Source: Hermatobates lingyangjiaoensis (Eukaryota > Arthropoda > Insecta > Hemiptera > Hermatobatidae). Taken from it: a stretch of 64,000 bases of DNA. Positions 13,823 through 27,282 of the stretch are shown one piece after another. The notes below the pieces were generated by a model. That model saw nothing but the letters and a program-made list of their open reading frames with translations, was not told the origin of the DNA and ran no database searches. The position numbers and the translations under genes were made by a program. The stretch's first letter is position 1. The number at the start of each line of letters is the position of its first letter. The stretch lies in NCBI GenBank assembly GCA_026182355.1, contig JAPFBL010000068.1, positions 4,481,001 to 4,545,000 on the forward strand, written 5' to 3'.

Positions 13823-16800
13823 TCAGGTTATGTTCTTGTATTTCACGAAGAGATTATAAAGTACTCTTAAAGTCGATTTCAAGTCCAAGTTCACTATATC
13901 TGAAACAAACAAATAAAATTAAAAAAAATTTAACTGAATGAAAGACATTTTTTAAAAATTAACTGCAAAATGTCTTTAAGGACTCAATACTGTGCTAAAA
14001 ATTATTAAATCAAATATAAGCACTCTTAATTCAGCCAAATTTTAAGTCTTAATTATATACTAAATTTAGTTATCATTGGAAAGAGAAAAAAAAAATCAAA
14101 GCAAATATTATAAATCATTATTTCATATTGTTTTTAATTTTATATAATACACCTAATTTTAAATGTTGGGTGTTCAGTTATATTTAACTCAGTTATTATG
14201 TAACTAATACATTAAAATATAAATAGCTATCTTGATCTATGAGATTTAAATAAGATTATGGCAACAGAATCTGACAAATATACCTGTAGTAATTAATAAG
14301 TTATCCCTTTAGTGTTGTATTGCTCTGTTCATGAAATATTTATAATAGAATAATAACGTATAAATAAAAAAGCAATATTTCAAGTAACTTATTTAGTAAC
14401 TTTAATTATTACTTATTCTTATATAAAATGAAGTACCTTCCAATATTGCACAAAAACAATAGGACGCATTTCAACACAACGACCGGCAAATACATTAGGA
14501 TCTCTCAAACGGACTTCTAGAATGTTATAATATTTTTAGATACCCACCCACTTACACCCAGACATCCCAAAATATCAAAAATGGTTGTAGGAGACGTCAA
14601 CCAAATATGCAAATTCGTAAAAATCTCAAAAACGGATTTTATTCATGGTTTCTATAATTTATTATACTTAAATGTTAGTCATGGTTTCATATGATATTTT
14701 TTGCAGAAACCACAGATGAAAGTCTTTTATGAAACGAGTAAATGTGTAATATCAACAAGACTAGTGTATCTGACAGCCGTGATTCGCAAGTTTTGGTAAA
14801 GTTAGGTGTCTAGTTGCTGACAGCATTTTTACTGGCTTCGAAACTTATTTTTTTCGATATATAAAATATACACAATTTTTTTTTCATACCCTCTGGTCGA
14901 GCCTTGGGTTTAGCCAAGCCTACGTCCTGCATTAACTGGAAAGCCAGAGCCACATTGTGGACCTTGTGATCAAACTCAACCGGAGTGAGGAAGAAGGAGT
15001 GAAGAGGAACAAAGAAGCCCTCCAGCAGTCCCATAAGTAGAGTAAGGTAGACTCCGTCATGGAATTGAGTCTCCAGCTCGCTTACCTCGAGGTTCAGTTT
15101 GGTCAACTGCTTGTTGACAAAAGTTACCAAAGACTGCAGACAAAAAGATATCAAACAGAGAAAAAAGCCAGTGCAATTTGCAAAAAAAGCCAGGGCAAAT
15201 AGAGAAAATACCTTCTTAACGACCATGAGTCTGTCAGGAGGTTCATCAAACAGGGAGTCAAAGGCGTCCTTTTCACATCTCATCCCGAAGTCGTCGTAGG
15301 TACCAGTCACTTCTTCTACAATGGTTCTATGATGGAGGGAACCGCCTTTTTTCTGAAACAAATGTTTAGCAAATTGAAAGAAACTTACATGTTTCTATCT
15401 CTTAAAATCTGTAAAATGTTTTACTCGCTCTACTTCGGTAAATTAGTTCTTTAACTTGTAATGCTAAATCAATAATGTTTTATGTACTGCACGTTCTGAC
15501 GATACGTTTTAAGTCAAATACCTAGGTGTGAATGAATTGTGCTAGTTATTGCTATGTAGTTCTTATCTTTAGATCGAACAGCTCCACTTTAAAGAGTTTT
15601 TGAAGCTCATAGCTCTTTCACTTAATAATCTCTCACACCAGTTGTTTCAACCATGGTTCCGCCAGTATAGCACAGGGGTTTCGCAATTTTTAAATCACAC
15701 AAAAATCATCACTTTTTATTATAAAAAAAAATATTTAAATATATATAATTCTGTTTTTATTCATGTATAACAAATATGTACAACACTCTCAAAATGCGTA
15801 TTTTGATTTCATTTTACTAAATGCTACTTTTGAATAAGACAACTAAATTATTTCACAGGGGTCCCTTGGGCCAGTGGAATACTTCCATGGGGTTCCGCTT
15901 CAGTAAAAATGTTAAAAAGTTCTGTATCACACTAATTGCTAGCTGCATTTCTCTATTCTCAGAGTTTCATTTAAGAGACGTGTTTTTTAATAGACTTTGA
16001 ATACAGTTCCCAAAAAGATTTCCTTTTTGGATTGGGCATAGTAAACATTATAACGTAATATTTTGAAAATTGGATAAATAAAAAAGGACAATCGAAATAA
16101 GTTATTTACATTAAATTACTTCATAATTTCATTTTTGTTAAAAAAACTTCCATTGAACGACCAACAAATACTTAAATGTAAACAAACAGTAGGTACAGAC
16201 AAAAAAATATTATATTGTCTAATCGTTAACCTTTTGACCATCCAAAATCTCCTTTTGTCATCGTAAATTAACATGTCAAATTCCATCAAAATTAATAAAT
16301 GAACAGGGAGATGTACAGAGAGTTATATACGTTTACCATTTGTTTGAACATCATTATATGTCGCTTAGGCCATAAATAATTAATTGAGCAACTTGATGGT
16401 ATATTAACTTAGATTGAAGACATTACATCCTATAACCATAGTTGTTAGAGGATATCTAATAGGCAGTTAGGGAGTTCTTTGGATGTCATTAACGAGATTG
16501 CTTGGTGCACAGTACCTGAACAATGACCATGTTGACAGAGACATTTTCTGGCAGTCTGATGGGAGGTCTGAAGTGGCGAGCAAGAGCGACCAACAAGTGT
16601 ATGATGGAAACAAGGCTCTTCGAGTGAACGCTTTCCACCGACCACTTGGGTGAACCCCACCGTCCAAGCCCCAGCAACTACATAAAGCAATTATCAAATA
16701 CCACTTTTACAAAGAAACCATCTTCAGATTTATAGATAATTTTTAAATATCATTAATTTAAAATTCACAACAATACCAAACATAAAGATGAACTCTAAGG

Positions 16801-19800
16801 ACATTTTTCTCAACTGTACAAGCTGTTTCTTCCAATATGTTAATTGTTGTCTATTTTTAGTTATGAATTCCATAATTCTTTTTTGCAACTAGACTAACTG
16901 ACGTTATATGGTCTGACAACCATACTAGACTAACTGACAAGATTAGGTCTCGCTAAAGACCTATTATAATGAAACAACAAAGAAAATTGATATCACTCAA
17001 CATACGTAAGGTGAAGTGGCAAATTACAGCGTCACTCCTTCATTTGTTTATAAACTTTATTAATTAACGAATCAACTCAAAATTAACAATAGATATCAGC
17101 CGCTTATGCGCTTTTCCTCCGAACGCAACCTTACCAGTCTACATAAAATTTAAATTTACTATTATTTACAAAACATACAATTTCAACACATATAAAGCTA
17201 TAAACAAGACTACAACTTACCAAATACTACTTTCAACTCTTTTTGTGAACTCCCCTAGTAATAACATAAAAAAAAACCGTACAACCCATATTCAAACCAA
17301 CTATTCTCAATGCGCGTTGGAGCACCACAACATTCAACAACCACACTGACTTTGTGGATTCGATCATTTTCTATAAATGTAGTAACTATAGAATGGATTT
17401 AATTAAATTTATGAGGAGCAATAGATTGCTAACAACTCTGCTCATGCATGAAAGATGATTTGTGTTTCGTTATGTTGCTACAAGTAGAAATAACAGTAAT
17501 AAAATATGTTAATTTGTTAAATATTGTTCATTATGATATGATTACAGAGACCATTTACGTTCAGTAGACAATAATAAATTTAAAAATTACGCATATCTTT
17601 AAAGATTACAGACAGAGTATTCATTTATATTAAATGATTGAAATTAATAGATGTCCTTAGTATTAAATTGACTTGTAATAATACAAAATTAATGTAATAT
17701 TATCATGTAATACTGTATAATAAGAAAACACTAAATATGAATTTCCAAAATGGTCAAAAGAGCGGGTAATAATTAGTAGCCGTTTTGAAATAAAGAAGGA
17801 TAAAGTCCCTTTCAATATTACCCAAAAATAATAGGATTTGTTGCCATCAAGAATTACATGTCTGTTAAATTTCATGTTTGGGTAAATGAAATGGTGCAAC
17901 AGTTTACAATAATTTTAGATGAACTCCTACAAACAGACAGACATCATCAAAAATATATAAACAAAAAATTGATTACGAGTACGCAACTGCAAATACGCAG
18001 TTATAATCAAAACGTATACGCCTAAAATTCTATTTTGTTCACGAGCAGCATACATTACTTACAGTGAAAATACAAAAGCAGATAGGGATTTTAAAGAGCG
18101 TAAACATAACAAAATGTTGATATGGTTATTTTCATTATCATAATTTACTTACAGTAAAGTAAATGTGAATAGTCATCAATACCATTAACTTATTAATCCT
18201 TAAAAACCATTAAAAACTTTGTGACCTATTAGTAATTTATAATAAATAGAATACAAATTAACGGATTAAAGAGTTCTACATTAATAAATATTATTGTATG
18301 CATATTATTTATATTAATAGCAAAATATAAATTGCTATTTACATAACAATTTGGCAAAACAAAATATGACATAATAGTTCATATTTATGACATTGTAAAA
18401 TTTAAACTTTATCGTATGTGGCTGTTACATTAATTTATTTTAACCACTAGTAATGAACGACACAATATTTTGAGATCCCTACCAACTGGTAGTGAATAAA
18501 TCCAATGCTTAATATTCCAATACTCTATTTAATCATTGTATGCATGATAATTTTGCTAAAACAATGAAGCTAACCATAAACATTGAAATTCTCTTAAGTT
18601 AATATCTTGCAGTAAAAATAAGATTAGTGCTTACTCTGTTAATAGTTAACAAAATAACCCCCAACTTCTGTTTCTGACCTTCTTCCGACTGGGTTACTTC
18701 AGGAACATCCAGCTTGTCCCCGGTTAATTTTTCTGTAAAAGGAGAAGCACTTGAGATTTATTAAAAGGAAATGTAGATTATAACATTTTTTTAGAATAGC
18801 AAAGAACATTATACGTTTCGAAACACCTTAAAAAAATGCTTTTTTTTCATCACAAAACAACCCTTGTTTTACTACCTCTTTGACATCTGGGATTAAATTA
18901 TTGAAAAATTGAGACCAATGAATTAATTGGTTTTTTCCAGTCAGGGGCTGAATTAATAAATAGTTTTTGAACTATTTCACAGTAATGAAGTTACAAATGG
19001 ATTGTTGATTGGTCTGGAGACAAGTAAGTCTTTTCTTAGAACCCCTCTCGCAATTATTAATTAGGTCCAGGGTTCACAGTTCGTACTGTTCTCATAAACA
19101 TTTTCAAATGACAGAAATAATTGGTGTCCTGATTGGAGACTCTCTTGTTGATCTAATTAGAGCAGTTAGGTATATATTAAAAAGTTGTTGCGGAAATTGT
19201 TTTAGAGAATTAGGCAAAATCAATTCTGCAGCCTGCAATTGTTGGTGAGGACTGCAGCAGCCCCTACTATCTTCAGTACTGCAAACAGAACATATCTGTA
19301 TCCTTACCTGTAACTCTCTATCTTTCTCCCTGCTTATAAATGGGTAGCTGAGTATACGAGTATGTAAAACAAGTTGCAAAAAGTAATTTATATTCATTTT
19401 TTTTATTCCCTTAAACCTTCCTGTAATCTTTGTTTTGTTGTCTTTTGTATACAGTTTGAACAACTGATGACTTTGTTGCTACTAGCTTTTATTTCCTATG
19501 CACACAAAAAAAAAACATCGTAAATAATTACTCAGTATGTAAAACTTGGACTGCATACGTACACATATTAAACCTATCTATACTGAACTTCAGTACTACA
19601 TAAACTTCATTATTTAAATAATAGAATGAGTTATTCATTATTTAAATAGAATTATATTAAAACTTCAATTTATCTAAGCGAACTGCATTATAAAAATTTA
19701 ATAAAACAAAAAGTTAAAAAAACCTAAGCAGTATTAGAAAGCACTGAATGGCAACTTTGACACTTGTTATGACACTATATTATGAATTGGTATAACACTG

Positions 19801-21254
19801 TTGTTTGCTGAAAGTTGTATTTTGTATTAGAGAAAAATATGTTTTTAACATTACGATAAGTTTCTTACCCAAGAGTTTCTGAAGAACCTGGCCATCGTAC
19901 AAATCCTGGTCTAAAGACTTGACTATTATTCTCTGCTCCGCCAACTCATCATTTAACCAATTTACAAGCACATTTAAAAGGTCAATGACTCTTGGATCTT
20001 CAAAAGATTTCTTCTCAATCATTGAACGTTCCTCATTTTCTTCTAAAATGTATATATTTTAGATAATTTAATATCCATAAAATTAACAATTCTTTAATCA
20101 ATTCTAAGAATAGACATATGTTAAATATTAATTAAAAACAAATAATATGTATTACACTGACAAAGAAAACAAAGTTCCTTTAATATATATGCATTATACT
20201 AGACATTTAAAGTAAATTTGACTCGAATAAGGATTCAATAAACAGCTTTCAAGGTCGAAGTCGTATGGTTTTTTACCTTAGCTTAAAAAAAAAATTATCG
20301 TACCTTAAAGTATGTCTTAAATTACCCTGTTAATGGAAATCACACATTTCATTTTTTCAATATAGACTTAGTAATATATAGAATAGAAATAGTAACTTAA
20401 TCAGAACTTCGATCACAAGACATATCCATTAAATGGATATATAATATATTATATGGATTACATTAATTAGTTTGTACAGAAAATATGGCAATAGACTATT
20501 TTATTTGTGGATTTATTCAAATAACTAACCCAGGTCATATTCTTCAGGAGGTACGTCTAAATGGCTGGGGCTACCAGGAGAATCTATGGCATGTTTACCT
20601 TCTTCTTGAACATCTTCAACTGTACATAAATAAATATTTTTTTATTAAAATTGAATATTCAAGAACTAATTCTGTAACAGTAAGTAGAACATTACTCTCA
20701 ATATATAACAAAAAAAGCCCTTAAGGTTGAAAATACATAATTACACATAAATAGAGTTAACTGAAGTAGAATTAAGATATATCCATGGTCCTAACTAAAC
20801 ATAAGATTTGCGGCTAAGTTACCTCAGTCGTTTAGATCCATGAACAGACTACAGTTAAGTTTTATTTTGAATTTAAATTCATAATACCTTATTTAAATAA
20901 AAGAAAATAAAATTTTCTCTAACTTAAAAGAAATTAAGTTTTTACGTCATCCAAATTTTAAACAAACTAATATAATGAATTTGTTTTATTTACTTCTATG
21001 AAGTTTAAATCAAATTAAAAGGTATTACACACCCAGTTTAAGTGCTAAGGTTAGCATCTCCTTATAAGGAGTGACACTTGGGACATAAGACACTGTTTGG
21101 ATTAAACACAAATGTCAGATATCTTCAAATACAAACCCTCTTTCATGCGTTTTTTTCGTCCAATTGTTCCAATTTTGCCCCATATTGATTCCTCCTTATC
21201 TTCTTTCCTTACAGTAATGGGTGGTCTAGGAGATCCAGGTACAGGTGATGTCAT
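13823..21254 (-). CDS. parvin: Parvin (actopaxin/affixin), focal adhesion adaptor with two CH domains
   Basis: Eight coding exons, all with GT..AG borders and matching phases: 21254-21137, 20619-20530, 20042-19869, 18732-18635, 16677-16516, 15352-15212, 15133-14890, 13899-13823. They total 1104 nt, 367 residues, against about 370 in the family. The basic N-terminus ends in GRKKRMKE; a linker containing EEGKHAIDSP follows. CH1 spans about residues 88-195 (LNVLVNWLNDELAEQRIIVK at its start) and CH2 about 255-362 (LVTFVNKQLTKLNLEV, then DGVYLTLLMGLLEG). The last exon ends LYNLFVKYKNIT. Parvin binds integrin-linked kinase through CH2 and, with PINCH, forms the IPP complex linking integrins to actin. 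ATG 21254 is chosen because no ATG lies upstream in frame and because the family N-terminus starts there. Introns range from about 80 bp to 2 kb. The gene is head-to-head with tsg. Confidence 0.97.
15640..15905. repeat. Possible hAT-like non-autonomous remnant in parvin intron
   Basis: The two edges carry similar GC-richer words: caggggtttcgc and ggttccgcc on the left, caggggtccc and ggggttccgc on the right. They flank an AT-rich core and resemble the CAGGGGTTC ends of hAT miniature elements. The arrangement is imperfect and no target duplication was identified. It lies just upstream of the CH2-side exon at 15352. Confidence 0.25.
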
Positions 21255-21587
21255 TTTTGATAATTCGTTTAAATTGCCATGCGGAACATTGATGAAGGCC
21301 ACAAGAAATTTAAAACTGGTTTTGCTCCGTAAAGATACAAATTACAAGAAACTATGAGGAACCAAGCACAATTAAACAAAACGGTAGTGGGGATAGGAAC
21401 TGACGTCTTGTGTGGCCCCAGTGGGTGGTTAAACTGTTTGAGGGAGGTTACCTTGCCTGAATTCTTCTGTTTGTTTTGATACTGCATTCTTTACTCATGA
21501 TTATTCAGTTTAAATGTTTGTCGATTTCTCGTATTTGACTTAGTTTAGTGAATAACGATTTAAGTATTTTTTTTAATTTTGAGTAAA
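21255..21587. promoter_or_regulatory. Shared head-to-head promoter region of parvin and tsg
   Basis: Only 333 bp separate the parvin ATG (minus strand) from the tsg ATG (plus strand), so both promoters and 5' UTRs must lie here unless upstream non-coding exons exist. The segment is richer in GC than its flanks. It contains a cAMP-response-like TGACGTC at 21401-21407 and no obvious TATA box. Confidence 0.6.
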
Positions 21588-24500
21588 ATGAAGCTATACA
21601 TAAGTGTAGTATCTTGTTTATTCCTTGTATACTTGATTCCCGATTTTACTGAAAGTTGTAATGAAGCGATTTGTGCAAGTATAGTTAGTAAATGTATGAT
21701 AACTCAATCGTGTAAATGCGATTTAAAGAACTGTTCTTGTTGTAAGGAGTGTTTTAGTTGTTTAAGCCATTTATACAGTGAATGTTGTTCTTGCGTTGGT
21801 AAGTATTTTTGCGACTACCTCAAATTTGTTGATTTAAATTTATTGACAGCTTCAGTCAAAGCCGTCAATTTTATGTATTTTGGAACTCGTAATTGTTACA
21901 GATATGTGTCCAAAACCAAACTATACTGCCAGTGCCTTAAGTAGAAAAAGTCATGTAGAAGATCTTCCTTCACCAATTCCAACACTTTTTGAAGTTTTAA
22001 CGAGTGAACCTGACCGGGAGCAACGCTGGATTACATTTACGTATCCTGTTGACTTTGAATTAGGTGTTTTTAGATCTCATCATGAAAAAGAAGTCAAATA
22101 TAGAATACGTTAGTGGTTTTTAAAATTGCATTCCGATAAATGTTAAGATGTTTATGTTATATGTATATTATACTTTTTAGAAAATGTTGAACAGGAAGTT
22201 AATCCCCAAAAAGATGTTATAACATTTAACTGCTCTGTAGCGTACATGAGCCAATGTATGTCTTGGAATAAATGTAAAGGTGCATGTCAGTCTATGGGAG
22301 CAGTTAGCTATCGCTGGTTCCATGATGGGTGCTGTCAGTGCGTCGGGGATAAATGCATTAATTATGGAATAAATGAGTCAAGGTGAGTATTTCAATTAAT
22401 TTATTTAGAAAGTATTGATATTAATTTTCTTGCCATTTTAACCTTGGTTATGGTTAGAACCTCAGTTACCTTGTCATGTTACTCCATTTTTTAGATATTT
22501 TCTAAATCGTCCTACAATGTCATCTATTTGGAATAGATTAGAACTTTTTTGTAATATAAGTCTTCTGATTTATATTCAGGATGCAAATAATATATATCTC
22601 TGTTATTGATAGGTAATAATTATTAGAGTTGTGTTGGTTAAATTAATGAATCAAGATCTAAACTGTCTAGTATTATTATTGTAAAAGTTATTTTACGCTG
22701 GTTTAATTATCCATCCCAAAGATAAGAACATTAGAATGATTCCTATGGAACACTAAATGTTCTTCATAGTATCAATCATAATACAGTACAAAATTGTAAA
22801 GTAGAAGCCCTTGAATGATTTAAAATCCTGACAAGAAGCTTACCTTGCATAAAAGTCTTTGTCCCACAGAATATGTCTATGCGTTTATGTTCACATTTTA
22901 TGTATGAAACGCTTCTGCATTATTAGAGCTTTTGAAAATTACAGATTGAGTATTCTTGATATATAGCATTATTATAATGGTTCCATGTAATCCAAAATTG
23001 TTTGAGTTTGTAGAATTTCACTTTAGACATGGAACTTTAGTAAAGTGTAGTAATTATAAAAAAAAAATCTATTTTGAATATTCACGTAATTTTCATGATT
23101 TAACATCGGTAGAACCCATTGTCATATTCCATTCGTAATATCGTATAAATATGTACAAGTACAGTTCCATTATTTCTATGAGTAGCAAACTATAGGTTTT
23201 TCTGATCATAATGATAAAGGAAAAATAGTTGTTACATTTTGAGGATCTACATGAAGTATAATTTTACTCCATATTAAAGGAAAAAATTCACAGATTTCAT
23301 AAAAGTATTATTGATGGACAAGGCGTACAAGAAATTCTCCCGCATTCTGTAAATTTAAGCCATAGTTCTTTAGACATCGAACAAGCCTAATACCCAACAT
23401 CTCAGCCTTTTCGAGGGAATTAAGATACTGGGAAATAATAAAATTTCAAACTTTATACATTTCAAATAGTAACAAAATTACTATTTTCGTATCTATATAT
23501 GAATACTCGTATGGAACGTATTATCATCATGCTTGGTAAAATGTGTCTTACAACAATAGAATAAATCAGATAATTAAATTGAAAATAAGTTAACTCCTAG
23601 TTAAGTAGTTTGGACATTTTTTTTATTTTGTGGGTTTGTGTTAATGCTTTGAATTACGGCTCATTCTTGAGCAGCAATTCTTATCCTTGTTATGTATTTA
23701 GAATGAATAGTCCATTATTTTCAACGATAACAACAGAAACAAAATAAAAACTAAAAATATTTGTTTATATTAGTAATTAAACAAAGCAAGTGTCCGTTGT
23801 TAAACAGCTGCATAATACAACTAGAACTTAATCGTAACATTAACACTAAACTAGCTAACAAATTATCCAAATTATAACAGCAACCCCACACCATACGCAC
23901 ATAGAGCTCTGGTATTTGATCCATACCAGAGATTAGAAAAGGAAACTACAAAGTTGGTATAATCGTAACTAATGATTTTGCACATCAAAATAATCTTCCT
24001 TGCTGTGAATACTTTTTTGGTCCAAAGAATTTACGAAGCATGAACGCTACTTAACCGTGGGATTCCCAATCACCGTGTCATCAAGCTGATATGGCAACCT
24101 CGGGGTTTGGGGATCGTAAAAGCAAAGATTGAAGGTGAAGTATGTATCCAGTCAGGTTCTCCTCAGTTAAGAATTCCTTTGTATGGGCAGTATTATGACT
24201 TGTGTTGGCATAGTGTAAGATGGGTTTAGGGTTGTTTCGGAAGCATTTTTTATCATGTCGGACAAACAAATGGTGGTGTGTCTATCTCAGCATAAGTCAT
24301 ATGACATTCATCACTTTCCGCCCACTAGTTATGTTGTCTTATGTGATAGGGATGACCTTCACGGTCCATCCTTATCAATGAGTCTAAAGCTCCCGGCAAT
24401 GTAAATCCTTTAACACAGTTCCATTTGATATTTATTTATTCCGAAAAGACAGATAAAGATTGTTTATCATGCATTTTGCTTCAAACCAATTTTTAAATCG

Positions 24501-26291
24501 TTATACACCATTACTAATAGTGTTCTCTAGCTATTAACTCTATCGATAATTGGACTCGATTTACTGGCTGGAATTACATGACCAGTGTGACCAAAAAGAG
24601 TTAATTAGATTAACCTATCTGTGGATTTTATCTAAGATTTACTGATAAAAACCATTTATTTCCTTGAATCCCTTACCGATATTTGGTACGAAAAACTTTC
24701 AGTGTGGCCTACAACCAGTTTCGCTGGACGAATATCATAACGTCGTAACAAAGACACCAACACTACACCTTCATTACTTAAACGCAACAATTGCAAAGCT
24801 GTATTGCTAACAAATAACTAAAAACAAGAACCTTACATCATTAGCACAAAGTGTAGATATCGCCATTAGGCTACTAACGGCAAACATCACTGGCCATCCA
24901 CAACCAATGTAACAACACTAGATCAATTATTCATGACAAAACAGCTGAACTAAAATCCTTGTGACACAACCATTAGACTATTTGCAAAAGTCGTCACTAA
25001 GAATCTGCAACTAAAACAGCAATGTGACCTCTCTAATGCTTACATCACCACATTTCTACTTGTAACAATTGGCATCTCGATGGCTTGTTGGTAAGGCTAT
25101 AGAGTCATAGATTCCATTATTTAACACTTAGTTGTACCTAGAAGACCATATGACTATGAAAAGAAATTTTTTGCATGACCGACTAACAAATGAAACAAAT
25201 TGACAATATTCAGTGATATTTCCACAAGTACGAGGACGGTTTGATAAGTCCATGACTTTTTGAATAAAACAAAATTTTTTCGGCAAAGAAACATTTTATT
25301 CCTCTACATAGTCACCTTTTAGCTCGATACATTAAGTCCAGTGTTTTTCTAATTTTTTTATTCCCTCCAAATAATACGTTTTCTCAAAGCTCTCAAAATA
25401 CGCGTTTGTTTCGGTAATTACTTGTTCATTCCACTCGAATCTCTTACCGCCCAGCCATTTCTTTAGGTTTGGAAACAGAAAATAGTCGCAGGGGGCTAAA
25501 TCAGGAGAATATGCTGGATGGAGTAGCAGTTCGTATCCCAATTCGTGGATATTGGCCATCGTGACTAGACAAGTGTGCACACGAGCATTGTCTTGATGGA
25601 ACAGCACTTTCTTCTTTGCCAAATGCGGCCGTTTTTGATTCAAATCAACGTCGAATCTGTTCAAAGGCTTGAATATATTCGCCGGTGATCGTTTTACGTT
25701 TCTAGAGGTAATCGATGTGAATGACACCACGTGCATCCCAAAAAACTGTGGCAATGACCTTGTTGACTGACGGACTCTGTTTGGCTTTCTTTGGTCCGCG
25801 TTCGCCCACAGCAACCCACTGTTTCGATTGTTCCTTGGTCTCTGGCGTGTTGTGATAGATCTATGTTTTGTCCACAGTAACAAAACGGCGCAAATTCAAA
25901 AACTCACTGAATTATGAATCTGCCCTCGTAGCACAATAATTCACCATTATTGGCCTCTGTTTTTGTTCTACTAATTACGACTTACACTACAGTGGTCAAA
26001 AACATTCGTTGTTACTTGGTTGACTCGGTTGGTTTTTGTTATACCTATGTTGTTAGTCCTTGATAAACTGTTGTAAGTGAAACACTGACACCATCACTAT
26101 CTTAAAGAGTGTTGTTGACATACGTACCAAACGTAGGGTATTATTTTACTAGACTCTATGAGAATAGTAAAGGTGATGATGCAGTGATTTTTGTTTGGCA
26201 AAGGTGTTTGGAGTGCCCACGTGACAAAGATGACAAATTTCCAGATGAGTCAGAGGCTGACTATGGTGATGAAGAAGATAATCAGATGTAA
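21588..26291 (+). CDS. tsg: Twisted gastrulation, secreted BMP-binding protein
   Basis: Four exons with consistent phases: 21588-21798, 21902-22108, 22181-22382, 26204-26291; 708 nt, 235 residues (vertebrate TWSG1 about 223). Residues 1-23 form a signal peptide. The N-terminal Cys-rich domain follows ([20 protein letters not shown], then [17 protein letters not shown]), then the linker [12 protein letters not shown]. The C-terminal domain has [20 protein letters not shown] and [20 protein letters not shown]. The last exon, found from its phase (AG|G), adds CLEC and a strongly acidic tail ending GDEEDNQM; C-x2-C matches the CMNC end of the vertebrate protein. N-glycosylation sequons include N77 and N156. 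The protein binds BMPs and chordin/Sog extracellularly and tunes dorsoventral BMP signalling. The first two introns are 103 and 72 bp; the third, 3.8 kb, holds mariner debris. ATG 21588 is the first ATG before the signal peptide. Confidence 0.94.
24081..24270 (-). mobile_element. Probable mariner transposase remnant in tsg intron 3
   Basis: Minus-strand translation reads [20 protein letters not shown] followed by [10 protein letters not shown]. This resembles the mariner stretch around the second catalytic Asp (ILHHDNAxxHTA...FLTxxN), with the Asp replaced by Ala. Downstream similarity fades into frameshifted sequence towards 23950. It is inactive and antisense to tsg. Confidence 0.45.
25231..25920 (-). 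mobile_element. Truncated, inactivated mariner transposon in tsg intron 3
   Basis: The minus strand encodes the C-terminal half of a mariner transposase. The first catalytic Asp sits in FVTVDKT, where the next codon, normally Trp, is a stop. The second and third lie in [12 protein letters not shown] and [20 protein letters not shown], exactly 34 residues apart, the D,D34D signature. A frameshift near 25640 and a stop after KKLEKHWT (normally followed by [11 protein letters not shown], still readable) confirm decay. The low-coordinate end begins with cgaggacggtttgataag directly after a TA dinucleotide, consistent with an inverted terminal repeat and TA target site. The N-terminal half and the other terminus are missing. 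Confidence 0.88.
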
Positions 26292-27282
26292 CTTCCTCCA
26301 ACCTGTAACTATTTTTATGTACCCACTTGTTATTGTGAAACAATCTAGCTTTAGGATATTTCGGTTTGTGCTCATATTTACTTTTTTTTAGAATTCACAT
26401 TAGTTTTTTTTTTTCATAATTTTTATCATTGAAGAATATGATCTGTAAATTTAGATATTTGTCATTTATTTATATCTATTTTGCTATCTAATGTATCTAC
26501 CTTAAAGTTAAGATATATATGTATTTAATACTTCATCTCTATGTTTTTTTTCTTGTATTATAAGTTAAGAATTTATCATGAATTTCTTCCACGTATTGAT
26601 ATTAATGGATATTTCTATAGATGTATATAGTTATTGAACCTTATTAAAACGTAAGGAAAATGTTTCGACATCAGGCAGAATTTCTCTGAAAATCACTTCG
26701 TCTAAAAACATCCAAACTCTTAAAGTTATATTTCCTTTGATGTTGACATATTCAAATAATGGTATAGTTGACTTCCTGAAGTATATATCTTCCATCTGAT
26801 GTTACTAGTTAATTTTTTATCAGTACGCGGAAACTCTCAGAAATAGGGTTTTTGCATACCCTGATTCTAGTGGAGTTTATTGAGCTTCGGTCTGTATACC
26901 AAACTACTGCTAGACTTATGTAATAGCGGTCAATAAAGGCAATATGAATCATACCAAAGAAATATCTGACTGTTAAGCAGACGATATCCCTGTTTCAATA
27001 TTTAAACTAACATCCATTATTACTTTTGTTGATGGGATAATTTCGTCTCCTATCCTTTGTATCGCTCAAAATATTCATAATATTAAAAAGCGTCGGTTTT
27101 TGGTGTCAAGTTTTAAGAAATGCCAATGTATTATCTTTATTTTGAGAGATCTTCAGAGTTTTGTCTTCAGAAATTTAGAGACTCTAAGTGTCTATTTGTT
27201 ATCCATTGACTGTTTTCCTATAGTTTACCTTGAAAAGTTTATGTAAATATGTCATAAACGAAATGCAATCCAGAAGGACTGA
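26292..27282. other. tsg 3' UTR and intergenic spacer
   Basis: AT-rich sequence follows the tsg stop at 26289-26291 and should contain its 3' UTR. No canonical AATAAA was pinned down close to the stop, and no further gene was seen. Confidence 0.5.

Noticed and set aside
19009..19463. Overlapping open frames on both strands in a parvin intron
   Set aside because: They lie between parvin exons 3 and 4, have no splice-compatible phase and resemble nothing known.
22575..22612. A possible last tsg exon after the acceptor at 22579
   Set aside because: It keeps phase but encodes no cysteine pair. The exon at 26204 fits phase as well and restores the conserved C-x2-C.
26109..26203. Reading the acidic open frame as a separate small gene starting near 26109
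   Set aside because: The conserved part starts exactly at an acceptor in the phase required by tsg exon 3, so it is better explained as the tsg terminal exon.
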